Positions 48,597 to 57,436 of a stretch of 64,000 nucleotides of DNA are shown here, one piece after another. A model generated the notes under the pieces. The model was given only the letters and a program-made list of their open reading frames with translations. It did not search any database and was not told the origin of the DNA. This DNA comes from Saccharothrix sp. HUAS TT1 (GTDB taxonomy: Bacteria > Actinomycetota > Actinomycetes > Mycobacteriales > Pseudonocardiaceae), in contig NZ_CP160453.1 in assembly GCF_040744945.1 (NCBI RefSeq), positions 682,001 to 746,000 on the forward strand, given 5' to 3'. The first letter of the stretch is position 1, and the number at the start of each line of letters is the position of its first letter. The position numbers and the translations under genes are program-made.

Positions 48597-49715
48597 ATGC
48601 GTCGCGTTGTCGGGTTCGCTGCGGTGGTGCTGCTGGCCGGGTGTTCGGCGGAGTCCCCCGGTGGCACCGCGCCGCCGACCGCCGCGCCCGAGGGGATCGA
48701 GGTCGAGGTGGTGGCGTCCGGGCTGAGCCACCCGTGGGACGTGGGGTTCCTGCCCGACGGGCGGATGCTCGTGCCGCAGCGGCCGGGGCGGATCGCGCTG
48801 GTGTCCGCCGAGGGGTCGGTCACCGACGTCGAGGCCGACCTGGGCGACGTGGCGGCGCGGGGCGAGGGCGGGTTGATGAGCCTGGTCGTGCACCCGGACT
48901 TCGCCACCAGCGGCCGGTTCACCACGTGCTCCAACACCGCTGCCGACGTGCGGCTGGTGACGTGGGAGCTGGCGGGGGCGAAGGCGACCAGGGTCGTCGA
49001 CCCGCTGCTGGCGGGGCTGCCGTCCAACCCGAGCGGGCGGCACTCGGGGTGCCGGATGGCGCTCGACCGCGACGGCAACCTGCTCATCGGCACCGGCGAC
49101 ACCGCGCGGGGCGACGTGCCGCAGGACCGGTCGAGCCTCGGCGGGAAGGTGCTGCGGGTCGACCTGGCCACCGGCGAGGGCGTGGCGGACAACCCGTTCG
49201 GGGACCGGGTGTACACGTACGGGCACCGCAACGTGCAGGGCGTCGCCGTGCGCCAGGACGGGCTGGTGTTCACCGCCGAGCACGGGCCGTCGGTGGACGA
49301 CGAGGTGAACGCGCTGCGCGCCGGCGGCAACTACGGGTGGGACCCGTCCCGGGGCGGCGCGGCCGACGGCTACGACGAGGGCGTGCCGATGACGGACCTG
49401 GAGCGGTTCCCGGACGCCGTGCCCGCCGCGTGGTCGTCCGGCAGCCCGACGGAGGCGATCTGCGACGCCGCGTTCCTCGTCGGCGAGCAGTGGGGCGCGT
49501 TGGACGGCGTGCTGGCCGTCACCGCCCTGAAGGGCGCCAAGCTCCTGCTGTTCACCGTCACCCAGGACGGCGGCGTCCACTCGGTGTCCATCCCGTCCGA
49601 GCTGGACGGCTCCTACGGCCGCCTCCGCGGCGCGGAGCTCTCCCCCGACGGCGCCCTCTACGTCACCACCTCGAACGGCACCGACGACAAGATCCTCCGC
49701 ATCACCAACTCCTGA
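48597..49715 (+). CDS. PQQ-dependent sugar dehydrogenase-type lipoprotein
   Basis: A 372-residue beta-propeller protein. ATG 48597 gives a short signal peptide with lipobox LLAGC; ATG 48585 is an alternative. It resembles soluble glucose/aldose dehydrogenases: HPWDVGFLPDGRMLVPQRPG, GGLMSLVVHPDF, GTGDTARGD, GKVLRVD, YGHRNVQGVAV and DEVNALRAGGNYGWD. It would oxidise sugars or polyols at the membrane surface using PQQ. A complete pqq operon lies 40 kb upstream, making cofactor supply plausible. The substrate is unknown. Confidence 0.85.
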   Translation: MRRVVGFAAVVLLAGCSAESPGGTAPPTAAPEGIEVEVVASGLSHPWDVGFLPDGRMLVPQRPGRIALVSAEGSVTDVEADLGDVAARGEGGLMSLVVHPDFATSGRFTTCSNTAADVRLVTWELAGAKATRVVDPLLAGLPSNPSGRHSGCRMALDRDGNLLIGTGDTARGDVPQDRSSLGGKVLRVDLATGEGVADNPFGDRVYTYGHRNVQGVAVRQDGLVFTAEHGPSVDDEVNALRAGGNYGWDPSRGGAADGYDEGVPMTDLERFPDAVPAAWSSGSPTEAICDAAFLVGEQWGALDGVLAVTALKGAKLLLFTVTQDGGVHSVSIPSELDGSYGRLRGAELSPDGALYVTTSNGTDDKILRITNS

Positions 49716-49718
49716 CCC

Positions 49719-49763
49719 CCCGCGAGTCGAACCTCCACGTCCCGCGAGGGTTCGACTCGCGGG
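49719..49763. terminator. GAGTCGAAC palindrome acting as bidirectional terminator
   Basis: A perfect 14-bp inverted repeat (49719-49732 with 49750-49763) with a 17-nt loop lies between convergent genes. It contains a 22-bp unit (49724-49745) differing in one base from a unit of the array at 17511, so it belongs to the same repeat family. Confidence 0.75.
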
Positions 49764-50405
49764 TCAGCGGGTGCGGAGGCGGGGTTTGTGGTCCATGTGG
49801 GAGAGGCCCTTCCAGGCCAGGTTGACGAGGTGGGCGGCGACCTCGTCCTTCTTCGGCTTGCGGACCTCCAGCCACCACTGGCCGGTGAGGGCGACCATGC
49901 CGACCAGCGCCTGCGAGTAGAGGGCGGCCAGCTTGCGGTCGTAGCCCTGGCGCGAGAAGTGCAGGCCCAGGATCGACTCCACCTGTGACGCGATGTCGTT
50001 CAGCAACGACGAGAACGTGCCGGTGGACGACGCCACCGGCGAGTCGCGGACCAGGATGCGGAAGCCGTCGGTCGAGCCCTCGATGTAGTCCAGCAACGCG
50101 CACGCCGCCTGTTCCAGCAGCTCACGCGGGTGCCCGCCGGACAGCGCGTTGACGATGTGGTCCATCAGGTACTGCATCTCCCGGTCCACCACGACCGCGT
50201 AGATGCCTTCCTTGCCGCCGAAGTGCTCGTAGACGACCGGCTTGGACACGCCCGCCCGGTGCGCGATCTCCTCGATGGAGGTGACCTCGAAGCCCTTCTC
50301 GGCGAACAGCGCCCGAGCCACGTCGAGCAGCTGCTCGCGCCGCTCCTTGCCGGTCATCCGCACGCGCGGCACCGGTGCCTGGTCCCCGCGCCGTCTCCCC
50401 GCCAC
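49764..50405 (-). CDS. TetR-family transcriptional regulator
   Basis: A 213-residue repressor-type protein; GTG 50405 is chosen, though the frame reaches 50423. The helix-turn-helix reads SIEEIAHRAGVSKPVVYEHFGGKEGIYAVVVDREM. The C-terminal ligand-binding domain is all helical. It occupies the slot of mycobacterial Rv1019, between mfd and glmU. It lies downstream of the desaturase on the same strand, and the operator at 51491 could be its site. Confidence 0.9.
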   Translation of the reverse strand: MAGRRRGDQAPVPRVRMTGKERREQLLDVARALFAEKGFEVTSIEEIAHRAGVSKPVVYEHFGGKEGIYAVVVDREMQYLMDHIVNALSGGHPRELLEQAACALLDYIEGSTDGFRILVRDSPVASSTGTFSSLLNDIASQVESILGLHFSRQGYDRKLAALYSQALVGMVALTGQWWLEVRKPKKDEVAAHLVNLAWKGLSHMDHKPRLRTR

Positions 50406-50422
50406 CCCAACCACCCTAAACA

Positions 50423-50453
50423 CCTGCCCCCCGCGGCAACCGCGAGGGGCAGG
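50423..50453 (-). terminator. hairpin downstream of desaturase gene
   Basis: Outer stem CCTGCCCC/GGGGCAGG (50423-50430 with 50446-50453) and inner stem CGCGG/CCGCG (50432-50436 with 50440-50444) with a 3-nt loop and one mismatch. It follows the desaturase stop on the minus strand and precedes the TetR start. Confidence 0.65.
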
Positions 50454-50489
50454 CAGGTCGACTTCCCGTGACCGCTTCTCGGCGCGGGA

Positions 50490-51449
50490 CTACTTCTTCG
50501 CGCTGATGCGCGCCAGGCGCTGCTCGTTCGGCCAGCGCACGTTCGTCGCCCAGCCGAACTTCTCGAACAGCCAGATCAGCCGCGCCGAGGTGTCGATCTG
50601 ACCGCGCTTGACGCCGTGGCGCGCGCAGGTCGGGTCGGCGTGGTGCAGGTTGTGCCACGACTCGCCGAAGCTCAGGATCGCCAGCGCCCACACGTTGGCG
50701 GAGCGGTCGCGCGCGGCGAACGGGCGGTCGCCCACCATGTGGCAGATCGAGTTGACCGACCACGTCACGTGGTGCAGGAACGCCACCCGGACCAGGCCGG
50801 CCCAGAAGAAGGCCGAGAGCGCGCCGGCCCACGACATGGTGACCAGGCCGCCGATCGCGGCGGGCGCGAGCAGGCTGATCGTGGTCCAGAGCCAGAACAG
50901 GTTGTCGATGCGGACCAGGTCCTTGTCGGCCAGCAGGTCCGGCGCGAAGCGCTGCGCGTTGGTCTTGTCGCGCTCGAACAGCCAGCCCATGTGCGCGTGC
51001 CAGAAGCCCTTGGCCAGCGCCACCGGGCCGCTGCCGAACAGCCACGGCGAGTGCGGGTCGCCCTCGCGGTCGGAGAACGCGTGGTGGCGGCGGTGGTCGG
51101 CGACCCAGACGATCACCGGGCCCTGCAGCGCCATGCTGCCCGCGATGGCCAGGCCGATCTTGAGCGCCCGGTTGGCCTTGAACGAGCCGTGCGTGAAGTA
51201 CCGGTGGTACCCGATCGTCACGCCGAGGCCGGCCAGGTAGTAGAACGCCACGAAGAGCGCGACGTCGACCCAGCCCAGCCCCCAGCCCCAGGCGAGCGGA
51301 ACGGCCGCGAGCAGAGCCAGGAACGGCACGATGACGAACACGTACACGCTGAACTGCTCGACGTGTCCCCGTCGCCCTTCGAGAATCGGCTTGGGTCCGC
51401 GGTCCTCGGGGCCTTGCGGCGTGGACCTGCTCTCCAGGGTGCTGGTCAT
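50490..51449 (-). CDS. acyl-CoA (delta-9 type) fatty acid desaturase
   Basis: A 319-residue di-iron membrane desaturase. The three histidine boxes are HRYFTH, HRRHH and HNLHH, with four hydrophobic spans between them. It introduces a double bond into an acyl chain in the membrane to regulate fluidity. A 20-nt palindrome 42 nt upstream of the start is the likely control site, and the TetR gene downstream its likely regulator. The N-terminal ~28 residues are charged and cytosolic. Confidence 0.95.
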   Translation of the reverse strand: MTSTLESRSTPQGPEDRGPKPILEGRRGHVEQFSVYVFVIVPFLALLAAVPLAWGWGLGWVDVALFVAFYYLAGLGVTIGYHRYFTHGSFKANRALKIGLAIAGSMALQGPVIVWVADHRRHHAFSDREGDPHSPWLFGSGPVALAKGFWHAHMGWLFERDKTNAQRFAPDLLADKDLVRIDNLFWLWTTISLLAPAAIGGLVTMSWAGALSAFFWAGLVRVAFLHHVTWSVNSICHMVGDRPFAARDRSANVWALAILSFGESWHNLHHADPTCARHGVKRGQIDTSARLIWLFEKFGWATNVRWPNEQRLARISAKK

Positions 51450-51490
51450 ACATGTACCTCTTGTGTGTTCGGGGCTACCTACGGAACCGT

Positions 51491-51510
51491 AACTTACGGG
51501 AGCGTAAGTT
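51491..51510. promoter_or_regulatory. palindromic operator upstream of desaturase
   Basis: A perfect inverted repeat aacttacg-n4-cgtaagtt lies 42-61 nt upstream of the desaturase ATG, in an AT-rich patch. Size and symmetry suit a TetR-family dimer; the neighbouring TetR protein is the obvious candidate. Confidence 0.7.
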
Positions 51511-51603
51511 AGGTCGACCTCGTCCCGCCATAGCCAGGGCCGAAGTCACGGCGTGTTCTCAGGAAGTCGGGCGTGTCGATCAACGCCGGTGCATCATTCG
51601 GCA

Positions 51604-52788
51604 ATGGGATCACCGAACGTCCGCGGACGTCGCCGGCCGCGGATCGCGCTCATCACGTTCGCGGCGGTGTTCTTGCTGCTCAGCGGCAGTCTGCTGGGGT
51701 TCGGCTGGTACTACAGCGGTGAACTGCTTGACCCGGCCAACGCCCGTCCCGGCTACCGCGACACGGTCACGTCGTCGGCCTCCGGGACCGTCTCGCTGGC
51801 GGAGTCCAGGGTCACAGTGCTCCCGGGCACGTGGGGTCTCGTCTGGCCGGACGGCGGCGCGAAGGTCGGCCCGATCACCCAGCGGTCCGAGGGCACGGTG
51901 GTACGCGAGCTCCAGGGCACGGCGCCGCCCGACGGCACTCAGGTGCGCATGGAGACGTCGGTGTGGAGCACGGACCCGGACACCGCTCACGACCTGGAGT
52001 ACACGGAAGTGCGAATCCCGACCGAGTTGGGTGACGCGCCCGCCTGGCTGGTGCCCGCGGCGTCGTCCACGTGGGTCGTCGCGGTGCACGGGCGCGGCGG
52101 AACCAGGGCCGAGGCCCTGCGGGTCATACCTGCGCTGCACGACCTGGGGCTACCCGTTCTGGCCGTGACCTACCGCAACGACGACGGCGCGCCCCGCTCG
52201 CCCGACGGCCTCTACCACCTGGGCGACACGGAGTGGCGGGACGTGGAGGCGGCCGTGCGGTACGCCCGGGACCACGGCGCGCGGGACGTGGTGCTGTACG
52301 GGTGGTCGATGGGCGGCGCGATCGTCGGCCAGTTCCTGGGCCGCTCGGCCGAGGCCGACGACGTCGCCGCGGCGGTGCTCGACGCGCCCGTGGTGAGCTG
52401 GACGAAGACGCTGGAGCTGCAGTCGCGCAACCGGGGCCTGCCCGAGCGGCTGGTGCCGCTCGCGGAGCTGGTCTCGGGCTGGCGGGCGGACCTGGACTTC
52501 GAGCGGTTCGACCTGGTCGACCACCCGCCCGCGCACCGGCCGCCGACGCTGCTGTTCCACGGCGGCGCGGACGGGACCGTGCCGGTGCAGGCGTCGCGGG
52601 ACCTGGCGGTGGCGGCGAACCGGCTCGCCTGGCCCATCCGGTACGTGGAGGTGCCCGAGGCGGAGCACACGGCGTCGTGGAACGTCGACCCCGAGGGCTA
52701 CGAACGCGCGCTGCTCGATTTCCTGGCGTCGATCGACGGCGTTGAGGAGGCGTCCCCGAGTGCCCATTCGACTACTCCAGGTAGTTAA
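51604..52788 (+). CDS. membrane-anchored alpha/beta hydrolase
   Basis: A 394-residue protein. ATG 51604 gives an N-terminal anchor (IALITFAAVFLLLSGSLLGFGWYYSGE). The hydrolase domain has HGRGGTRAEALR, nucleophile elbow LYGWSMGGAIVG, acid in FHGGADGTVPVQ and catalytic His in EAEHTASW. The fold and exported position suggest a peptidase- or esterase-like enzyme at the outer membrane face; the substrate is unknown. Confidence 0.85.
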   Translation: MGSPNVRGRRRPRIALITFAAVFLLLSGSLLGFGWYYSGELLDPANARPGYRDTVTSSASGTVSLAESRVTVLPGTWGLVWPDGGAKVGPITQRSEGTVVRELQGTAPPDGTQVRMETSVWSTDPDTAHDLEYTEVRIPTELGDAPAWLVPAASSTWVVAVHGRGGTRAEALRVIPALHDLGLPVLAVTYRNDDGAPRSPDGLYHLGDTEWRDVEAAVRYARDHGARDVVLYGWSMGGAIVGQFLGRSAEADDVAAAVLDAPVVSWTKTLELQSRNRGLPERLVPLAELVSGWRADLDFERFDLVDHPPAHRPPTLLFHGGADGTVPVQASRDLAVAANRLAWPIRYVEVPEAEHTASWNVDPEGYERALLDFLASIDGVEEASPSAHSTTPGS

Positions 52789-53046
52789 GCGGGTGATTGT
52801 TTCGGCCGAAATCGTGTCGAGCGGGGGTCCCTGGACCGGCGTTGAGGGCCACCGAGGGTCGTTCGAAGGCCGTTGATAGTTCACCCAACAGTGAGATGGC
52901 CGAGATCGCGCGGACGCTTGACCTGCACCAACACGCAGTGTCATGATCGAGTTACCCAGGGGTTGCCGCCACTTGAGTGGTGGTGCTGACCTTTCCGGGG
53001 GACTCGTGACAACATGTGTTCGCGCGGTCGGGGCGAACCCGGCCGT

Positions 53047-53117
53047 TCCGCCATGGTGTAAAGGCAGCACCTCGGATTTTGGTTCCGATGGTCCAGGTTC
53101 GAATCCTGGTGGCGGAG
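53047..53117 (+). tRNA. tRNA-Gln (UUG anticodon)
   Basis: A 71-nt cloverleaf with acceptor TCCGCCA/TGGCGGA and discriminator G, anticodon stem TCGGA/TCCGA with loop TTTTGGT (anticodon TTG) and T loop TTCGAAT. The CCA is not encoded. The open frame running through it from 52943 is therefore not coding here. Confidence 0.93.
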
Positions 53118-53209
53118 CGAGGAGGCCGGACCACGAGGGGTCCGGCCGCCCTGCGTCTGCATGGGGGTGTGAGTCGCTGCACGAGGAAGCGGTCGACGAG
53201 CAGGACAAC

Positions 53210-54856
53210 GTGGCGCCGGCGCTCCACGAGATGTCCGACGCGTGGCTGGTCGGCCGCGCGAGTGAGCTCGTGGCCGTCGCCCAGAGCAGCCACCTGTCCG
53301 ACCAGCTCGACGCGGCGCACGAGGTCGACGACATCCTGGCCGAGGCCCAGGGCCGCGGCGAGCCGCGGATCGTCGGCCAGCTGCTGCGCGCGGCGGCCGT
53401 GGTCCGGATCGTCACCCCCGGCCTGGTCGACCTGTCCGACTCCGTGCTGGACGAGATGCTGGCGCACTGCCGCCGGCACGGCCTGCTGGTGCTGGAGGCC
53501 GAGGCGCACGCCCTGCGCGGTCGCCGCTACCTGCTCGGCGGGTTCGAGGACAAGGCGCTGACCGAGGTCGCCGGCGGGCTGGCGATGCTGGAGGAGGACC
53601 TCGCGCCCGACCCGATGCTGGACAAGCGCACCTGGGACCGGCTGCTCGCGTCCGCGCTGCAGAGCACCGGGCTCGTGCTCACCCAGCTCGGCGTCTACGA
53701 GATGGCGGACGAGGTGCTGGCGCGGGCGCACAACGCGATCCGGGACAGCGCCAACCCGCACCAGATCTACGTGCACCTGGTCAACCGGGCCCGGCTGCTG
53801 ATCGGCTGGGGCCTGCGGCTGGAGCGGGTGGACAACTTCGACGAGGCCGTCGAGCGGTTCACCACCGCGTCGGCCATCGCCACCGCCGTCGAGGGGCCGT
53901 TCCGCGAGTCGCTGCACCCCGGCAGGCGCGACCGCACGGCCGCCGAGCAGGTGCCGGTCATCGGCGCGGCGCACGCGCTGGCCAAGCCGGGCGCGGAGCA
54001 CATCGCGCGGCTGTGGACGCTGCGCGAGCTGGCCATGTACGCCCGCGAGCTGATCATCGTGTCGATCGCGCTGGCCCGGTGCCTGGAGATGGAGGAGCTG
54101 CCGCAGCAGGCGCTCCAGGTGCTGCACGACGCCCGCGACCGGCTGGAGCACGACACCTCCGAGCCGACCCTGATGCTGTGCCTGACCCGCGAGTACGCCC
54201 GGATGTCGGGCCCGCACGGCGAGCGCACCATCTCGGCGCTGCAGACCTACGCCAACGCGCTGGAGGTGGAGCTGTGGCTGATGCAGGAGGCCCGCACCGC
54301 CACCCTGCTCACCCGGCGCGACCACGAACGGCTGACCCGGGCGCACGGCGCGATCGCGCAGCAGGCGCTCCAGGACCCGTTGACCACCCTGCCGAACCGG
54401 CGCGCGCTGGACGAACGGCTGGCGGCGCTGATCAACGCGCAGACCCACCCGATGGCCATCGCGCTGGTGGACCTGGACGGGTTCAAGGTGGTCAACGACC
54501 GGCACTCGCACGCCGAGGGCGACGACGTCCTGCGCGTGATTGCGAGCACACTCCGGCAGGCGTTGCGCGGTGACGACCTGGTGGCCCGCTACGGCGGCGA
54601 CGAGTTCGTCGTGCTGCTGCCGGGGGCTCCCCTGCACGCCGCCGAGGCGGCCCTCGGCCGGGCCGTGGATGCCGTCGCCGCCTTGCCTTCCGACCTGTCC
54701 CGGGGCGTGACGCTGTCGGTCGGGGTGATCTCCGTGCGACCCCGCGAGTCGGCCCACGGGGCGCTGGCCCGAGCCGACTCGGCGATGTACGCGGCGAAGC
54801 GGCGAGGTGGCTGCCAGGTTGCGGCCGTGGAAGTCGAGCCCCCCTCGGAGGCTTAG
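53210..54856 (+). CDS. GGDEF diguanylate cyclase with helical N-terminal domain
   Basis: A ~548-residue protein; GTG 53210 or ATG 53231 are the likely starts, since the upstream part of the frame is tRNA-Gln. Residues ~1-380 are TPR-like helices ([36 protein letters not shown]). The C-terminal GGDEF domain is intact: [32 protein letters not shown], an RGDD inhibitory-site-like RxxD, and [13 protein letters not shown]. It should make cyclic di-GMP under control of the N-terminal domain. Confidence 0.88.
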   Translation: MAPALHEMSDAWLVGRASELVAVAQSSHLSDQLDAAHEVDDILAEAQGRGEPRIVGQLLRAAAVVRIVTPGLVDLSDSVLDEMLAHCRRHGLLVLEAEAHALRGRRYLLGGFEDKALTEVAGGLAMLEEDLAPDPMLDKRTWDRLLASALQSTGLVLTQLGVYEMADEVLARAHNAIRDSANPHQIYVHLVNRARLLIGWGLRLERVDNFDEAVERFTTASAIATAVEGPFRESLHPGRRDRTAAEQVPVIGAAHALAKPGAEHIARLWTLRELAMYARELIIVSIALARCLEMEELPQQALQVLHDARDRLEHDTSEPTLMLCLTREYARMSGPHGERTISALQTYANALEVELWLMQEARTATLLTRRDHERLTRAHGAIAQQALQDPLTTLPNRRALDERLAALINAQTHPMAIALVDLDGFKVVNDRHSHAEGDDVLRVIASTLRQALRGDDLVARYGGDEFVVLLPGAPLHAAEAALGRAVDAVAALPSDLSRGVTLSVGVISVRPRESAHGALARADSAMYAAKRRGGCQVAAVEVEPPSEA

Positions 54857-54923
54857 TATCGGCACCTGGCGGGAAGCCAGGCCCCTCCCGCCGCAAGCAC
54901 GCACTCAGCTAGGGAGAGCGCTG

Positions 54924-56420
54924 ATGCTCGAGGGTGTCCCCACCCCAGTCAGCACGATCGTCCTCGCAGCGGGTGAAGGCACCCGCATGCGCTCAGCCAC
55001 TCCGAAGGTGTTGCACGGCATCGCCGGTCGTTCCCTGGTGGAGCACGCCGTGCGCGCCGCCGCCGGCACCGAGCCGGACCACCTCGCGGTCGTGGTCGGC
55101 CACGGCCGCGCCGCGGTCGCCGACCACCTCGACAGCCTGTCCGCCGCGCTGGACCGCAAGGTCACCGTCGCGGTGCAGGAGGAGCAGAAGGGCACCGGGC
55201 ACGCGGTCGGCTGCGGCCTGGCGGCGCTGGCCGAGGTCCCGGGCGTGCCCGCCGACCTCGGCGGCACGGTCGTGGTGACCTACGGCGACGTGCCGCTGCT
55301 GGACGCCGACACGCTGCGCGGGCTGCTGGTCGAGCACGGCGAGCGCGGCAACGCCGTGACCGTGCTGACCGCCGTGGTGGACGACCCGACCGGCTACGGC
55401 CGGATCGTGCGGTCCGCCGACGGCTCGGTCGAGGGGATCGTGGAGCAGAAGGACGCCACGCCGGAGCAGCGGGAGATCACCGAGATCAACTCGGGGGTGT
55501 ACGCGTTCGACGCGGCCGTGCTGCGCGACGGGCTGTCCCGGCTGTCCACCGACAACGCGCAGGGCGAGCTGTACCTGACCGACGTGCTGACCATCGCGCG
55601 CGGCGACGGGCGGCGGGTCGGCGCGCTGGTCACGGCGGACCGCTGGCTGGTCGAGGGCGTGAACGACCGGGTGCAGCTGGCCCGGCTCGGCGCCGAGCTG
55701 AACCGCCGGATCGTGGAGCGCGCGATGCGCTCGGGCGTGACCGTGGTCGACCCGGCCACGGTGTGGCTGGACGCCGACGTGCGGCTGGACCGGGACGCGC
55801 GGATCGAGCCGAACGTGCAGCTGAAGGCGGGCACGACCGTCGGCGAGGGCGCGGTCGTCGGACCGGACACCACGCTGTCGGCGTGCGCCGTCGGGCCCGG
55901 CGCGACCGTGGTGCGCACGCACGGCTCCGGCGCGGAGATCGCCGCGGGCGCGTCCGTCGGGCCGTTCGCCTACCTGCGGCCCGGCACCCGGCTCGGCGAG
56001 GGCGGCAAGATCGGCACCTTCGTGGAGACCAAGAACTCCGACATCGGCGCGGGCAGCAAGGTGCCGCACCTGAGCTACATCGGCGACACGACCATCGGCG
56101 AGCACTCCAACATCGGCGCCGCCAGCGTCACGGTCAACTACGACGGCGTGGACAAGCACCGGACCACGATCGGGTCCTACTGCCGCACCGGGTCGGACAA
56201 CATGTTCGTCGCGCCGGTCACCGTCGGCGACGGCGCGTACACCGGCGCGGGGACCGTGGTGCGGCGCGACGTGCCGCCCGGCGCGCTGGCCGTGTCCGGC
56301 GGACCGCAGCGCAACCTCGACGGGTGGGTGGTGTCCCGCCGCAAGGGCACCGCCGCGGCCGAAGCGGCGCGACGCGCGCTGCCGCCCGAGAATGCAGGCA
56401 CAACCGATGAAGGGCGCTGA
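54924..56420 (+). CDS. glmU: bifunctional GlmU (UDP-N-acetylglucosamine synthesis)
   Basis: A 498-residue enzyme. The N-terminal uridylyltransferase begins [20 protein letters not shown], with [15 protein letters not shown] and [12 protein letters not shown]. The C-terminal left-handed beta-helix acetyltransferase has the [20 protein letters not shown] and [12 protein letters not shown] segments. It makes UDP-GlcNAc for peptidoglycan. AGGGAGA precedes the start. It is 1 nt from prs. Confidence 0.97.
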   Translation: MLEGVPTPVSTIVLAAGEGTRMRSATPKVLHGIAGRSLVEHAVRAAAGTEPDHLAVVVGHGRAAVADHLDSLSAALDRKVTVAVQEEQKGTGHAVGCGLAALAEVPGVPADLGGTVVVTYGDVPLLDADTLRGLLVEHGERGNAVTVLTAVVDDPTGYGRIVRSADGSVEGIVEQKDATPEQREITEINSGVYAFDAAVLRDGLSRLSTDNAQGELYLTDVLTIARGDGRRVGALVTADRWLVEGVNDRVQLARLGAELNRRIVERAMRSGVTVVDPATVWLDADVRLDRDARIEPNVQLKAGTTVGEGAVVGPDTTLSACAVGPGATVVRTHGSGAEIAAGASVGPFAYLRPGTRLGEGGKIGTFVETKNSDIGAGSKVPHLSYIGDTTIGEHSNIGAASVTVNYDGVDKHRTTIGSYCRTGSDNMFVAPVTVGDGAYTGAGTVVRRDVPPGALAVSGGPQRNLDGWVVSRRKGTAAAEAARRALPPENAGTTDEGR

Positions 56421-56421
56421 C

Positions 56422-57405
56422 GTGAACCCCACGATGGCCGGGACACCCAAGAAGAACCTGATGCTCTTCGGCGGGCGGGCCTACCCCGAGCTGACCGAGC
56501 AGGTGGCCAAGCACCTGAACGTGTCGGTCACCCCGCAGTCGGCGTACGACTTCGCCAACGGCGAGATCTTCGTGCGGTTCGAGGAGAGCGTGCGCGGCTG
56601 CGACGCGTTCGTCATCCAGTCGCACTGCGCGCCCATCAACCAGTGGCTGATGGAGCAGCTGATCATGGTGGACGCGCTGAAGCGCGCGTCCGCGAAGCGG
56701 ATCACCGTGATCATGCCGTTCTACCCGTACGCGCGGCAGGACAAGAAGCACCGCGGCCGCGAGCCGATCTCGGCCCGCCTGGTGGCGGACATGTTCAAGA
56801 CCGCGGGCGCGGACCGGCTGGTGTCGGTCGACCTGCACACGTCGCAGATCCAGGGGTTCTTCGACGGCCCGGTGGACCACCTGTGGGCCATGCCGCTGCT
56901 GGCCGAGCACATCCGGGACAAGTACGCGGGCCGCGAGCTGACCGTCGTGTCGCCGGACGCCGGCCGCACCAAGCTGGCCGAGAAGTGGGCGGACACGCTC
57001 GGCGGCGCGCCGATCGCGTTCATCCACAAGACCCGCGACCCGCTGCGGCCGAACGAGGTCGTCGCGAACCGGGTGGTCGGCCAGGTCGAGGGCCGGCTGT
57101 GCGTGGTCATCGACGACATGATCGACACCGGCGGCACCATCACCAAGGCGGTGGACCAGCTGCTGGCCGAGGGCGCGTCGGACGTGGTCATCGCGGCCAC
57201 CCACCCGGTGCTGTCCGGCCCGGCCGTCGAGCGGCTGCGGTCGTGCGGCGCGCGCGAGGTCGTGTTCACCGACACGCTGCCGATCCCGGCCGAGAAGCGG
57301 TTCGACGCGATGACCGTGCTGTCGATCGCCCCGCTGCTGGCGCGGGTGATCCAGGAGGTCTTCGAGGACGGCTCCGTGACGTCGCTGTTCGACGGCAACG
57401 CCTGA
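56422..57405 (+). CDS. prs: ribose-phosphate pyrophosphokinase
   Basis: A 327-residue enzyme. GTG 56422 (AAGGG upstream) is preferred; ATG 56434 is possible. Signatures are FANGEIFVRFEESVRG, the PRPP-synthase signature RLVSVDLHTSQIQGFFD, and the PRPP-binding loop LCVVIDDMIDTGGTITKA. It makes PRPP for nucleotides, histidine and tryptophan. Transcription probably ends at a hairpin lying inside the next gene. Confidence 0.97.
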   Translation: MNPTMAGTPKKNLMLFGGRAYPELTEQVAKHLNVSVTPQSAYDFANGEIFVRFEESVRGCDAFVIQSHCAPINQWLMEQLIMVDALKRASAKRITVIMPFYPYARQDKKHRGREPISARLVADMFKTAGADRLVSVDLHTSQIQGFFDGPVDHLWAMPLLAEHIRDKYAGRELTVVSPDAGRTKLAEKWADTLGGAPIAFIHKTRDPLRPNEVVANRVVGQVEGRLCVVIDDMIDTGGTITKAVDQLLAEGASDVVIAATHPVLSGPAVERLRSCGAREVVFTDTLPIPAEKRFDAMTVLSIAPLLARVIQEVFEDGSVTSLFDGNA

Positions 57406-57436
57406 CACCTCGCGCGCCGTGCGGGATGATCCCCGA

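Noticed and set aside
52943..53209. Upstream part of the GGDEF open frame
   Set aside because: It runs through tRNA-Gln, so it cannot be coding in a normal way.
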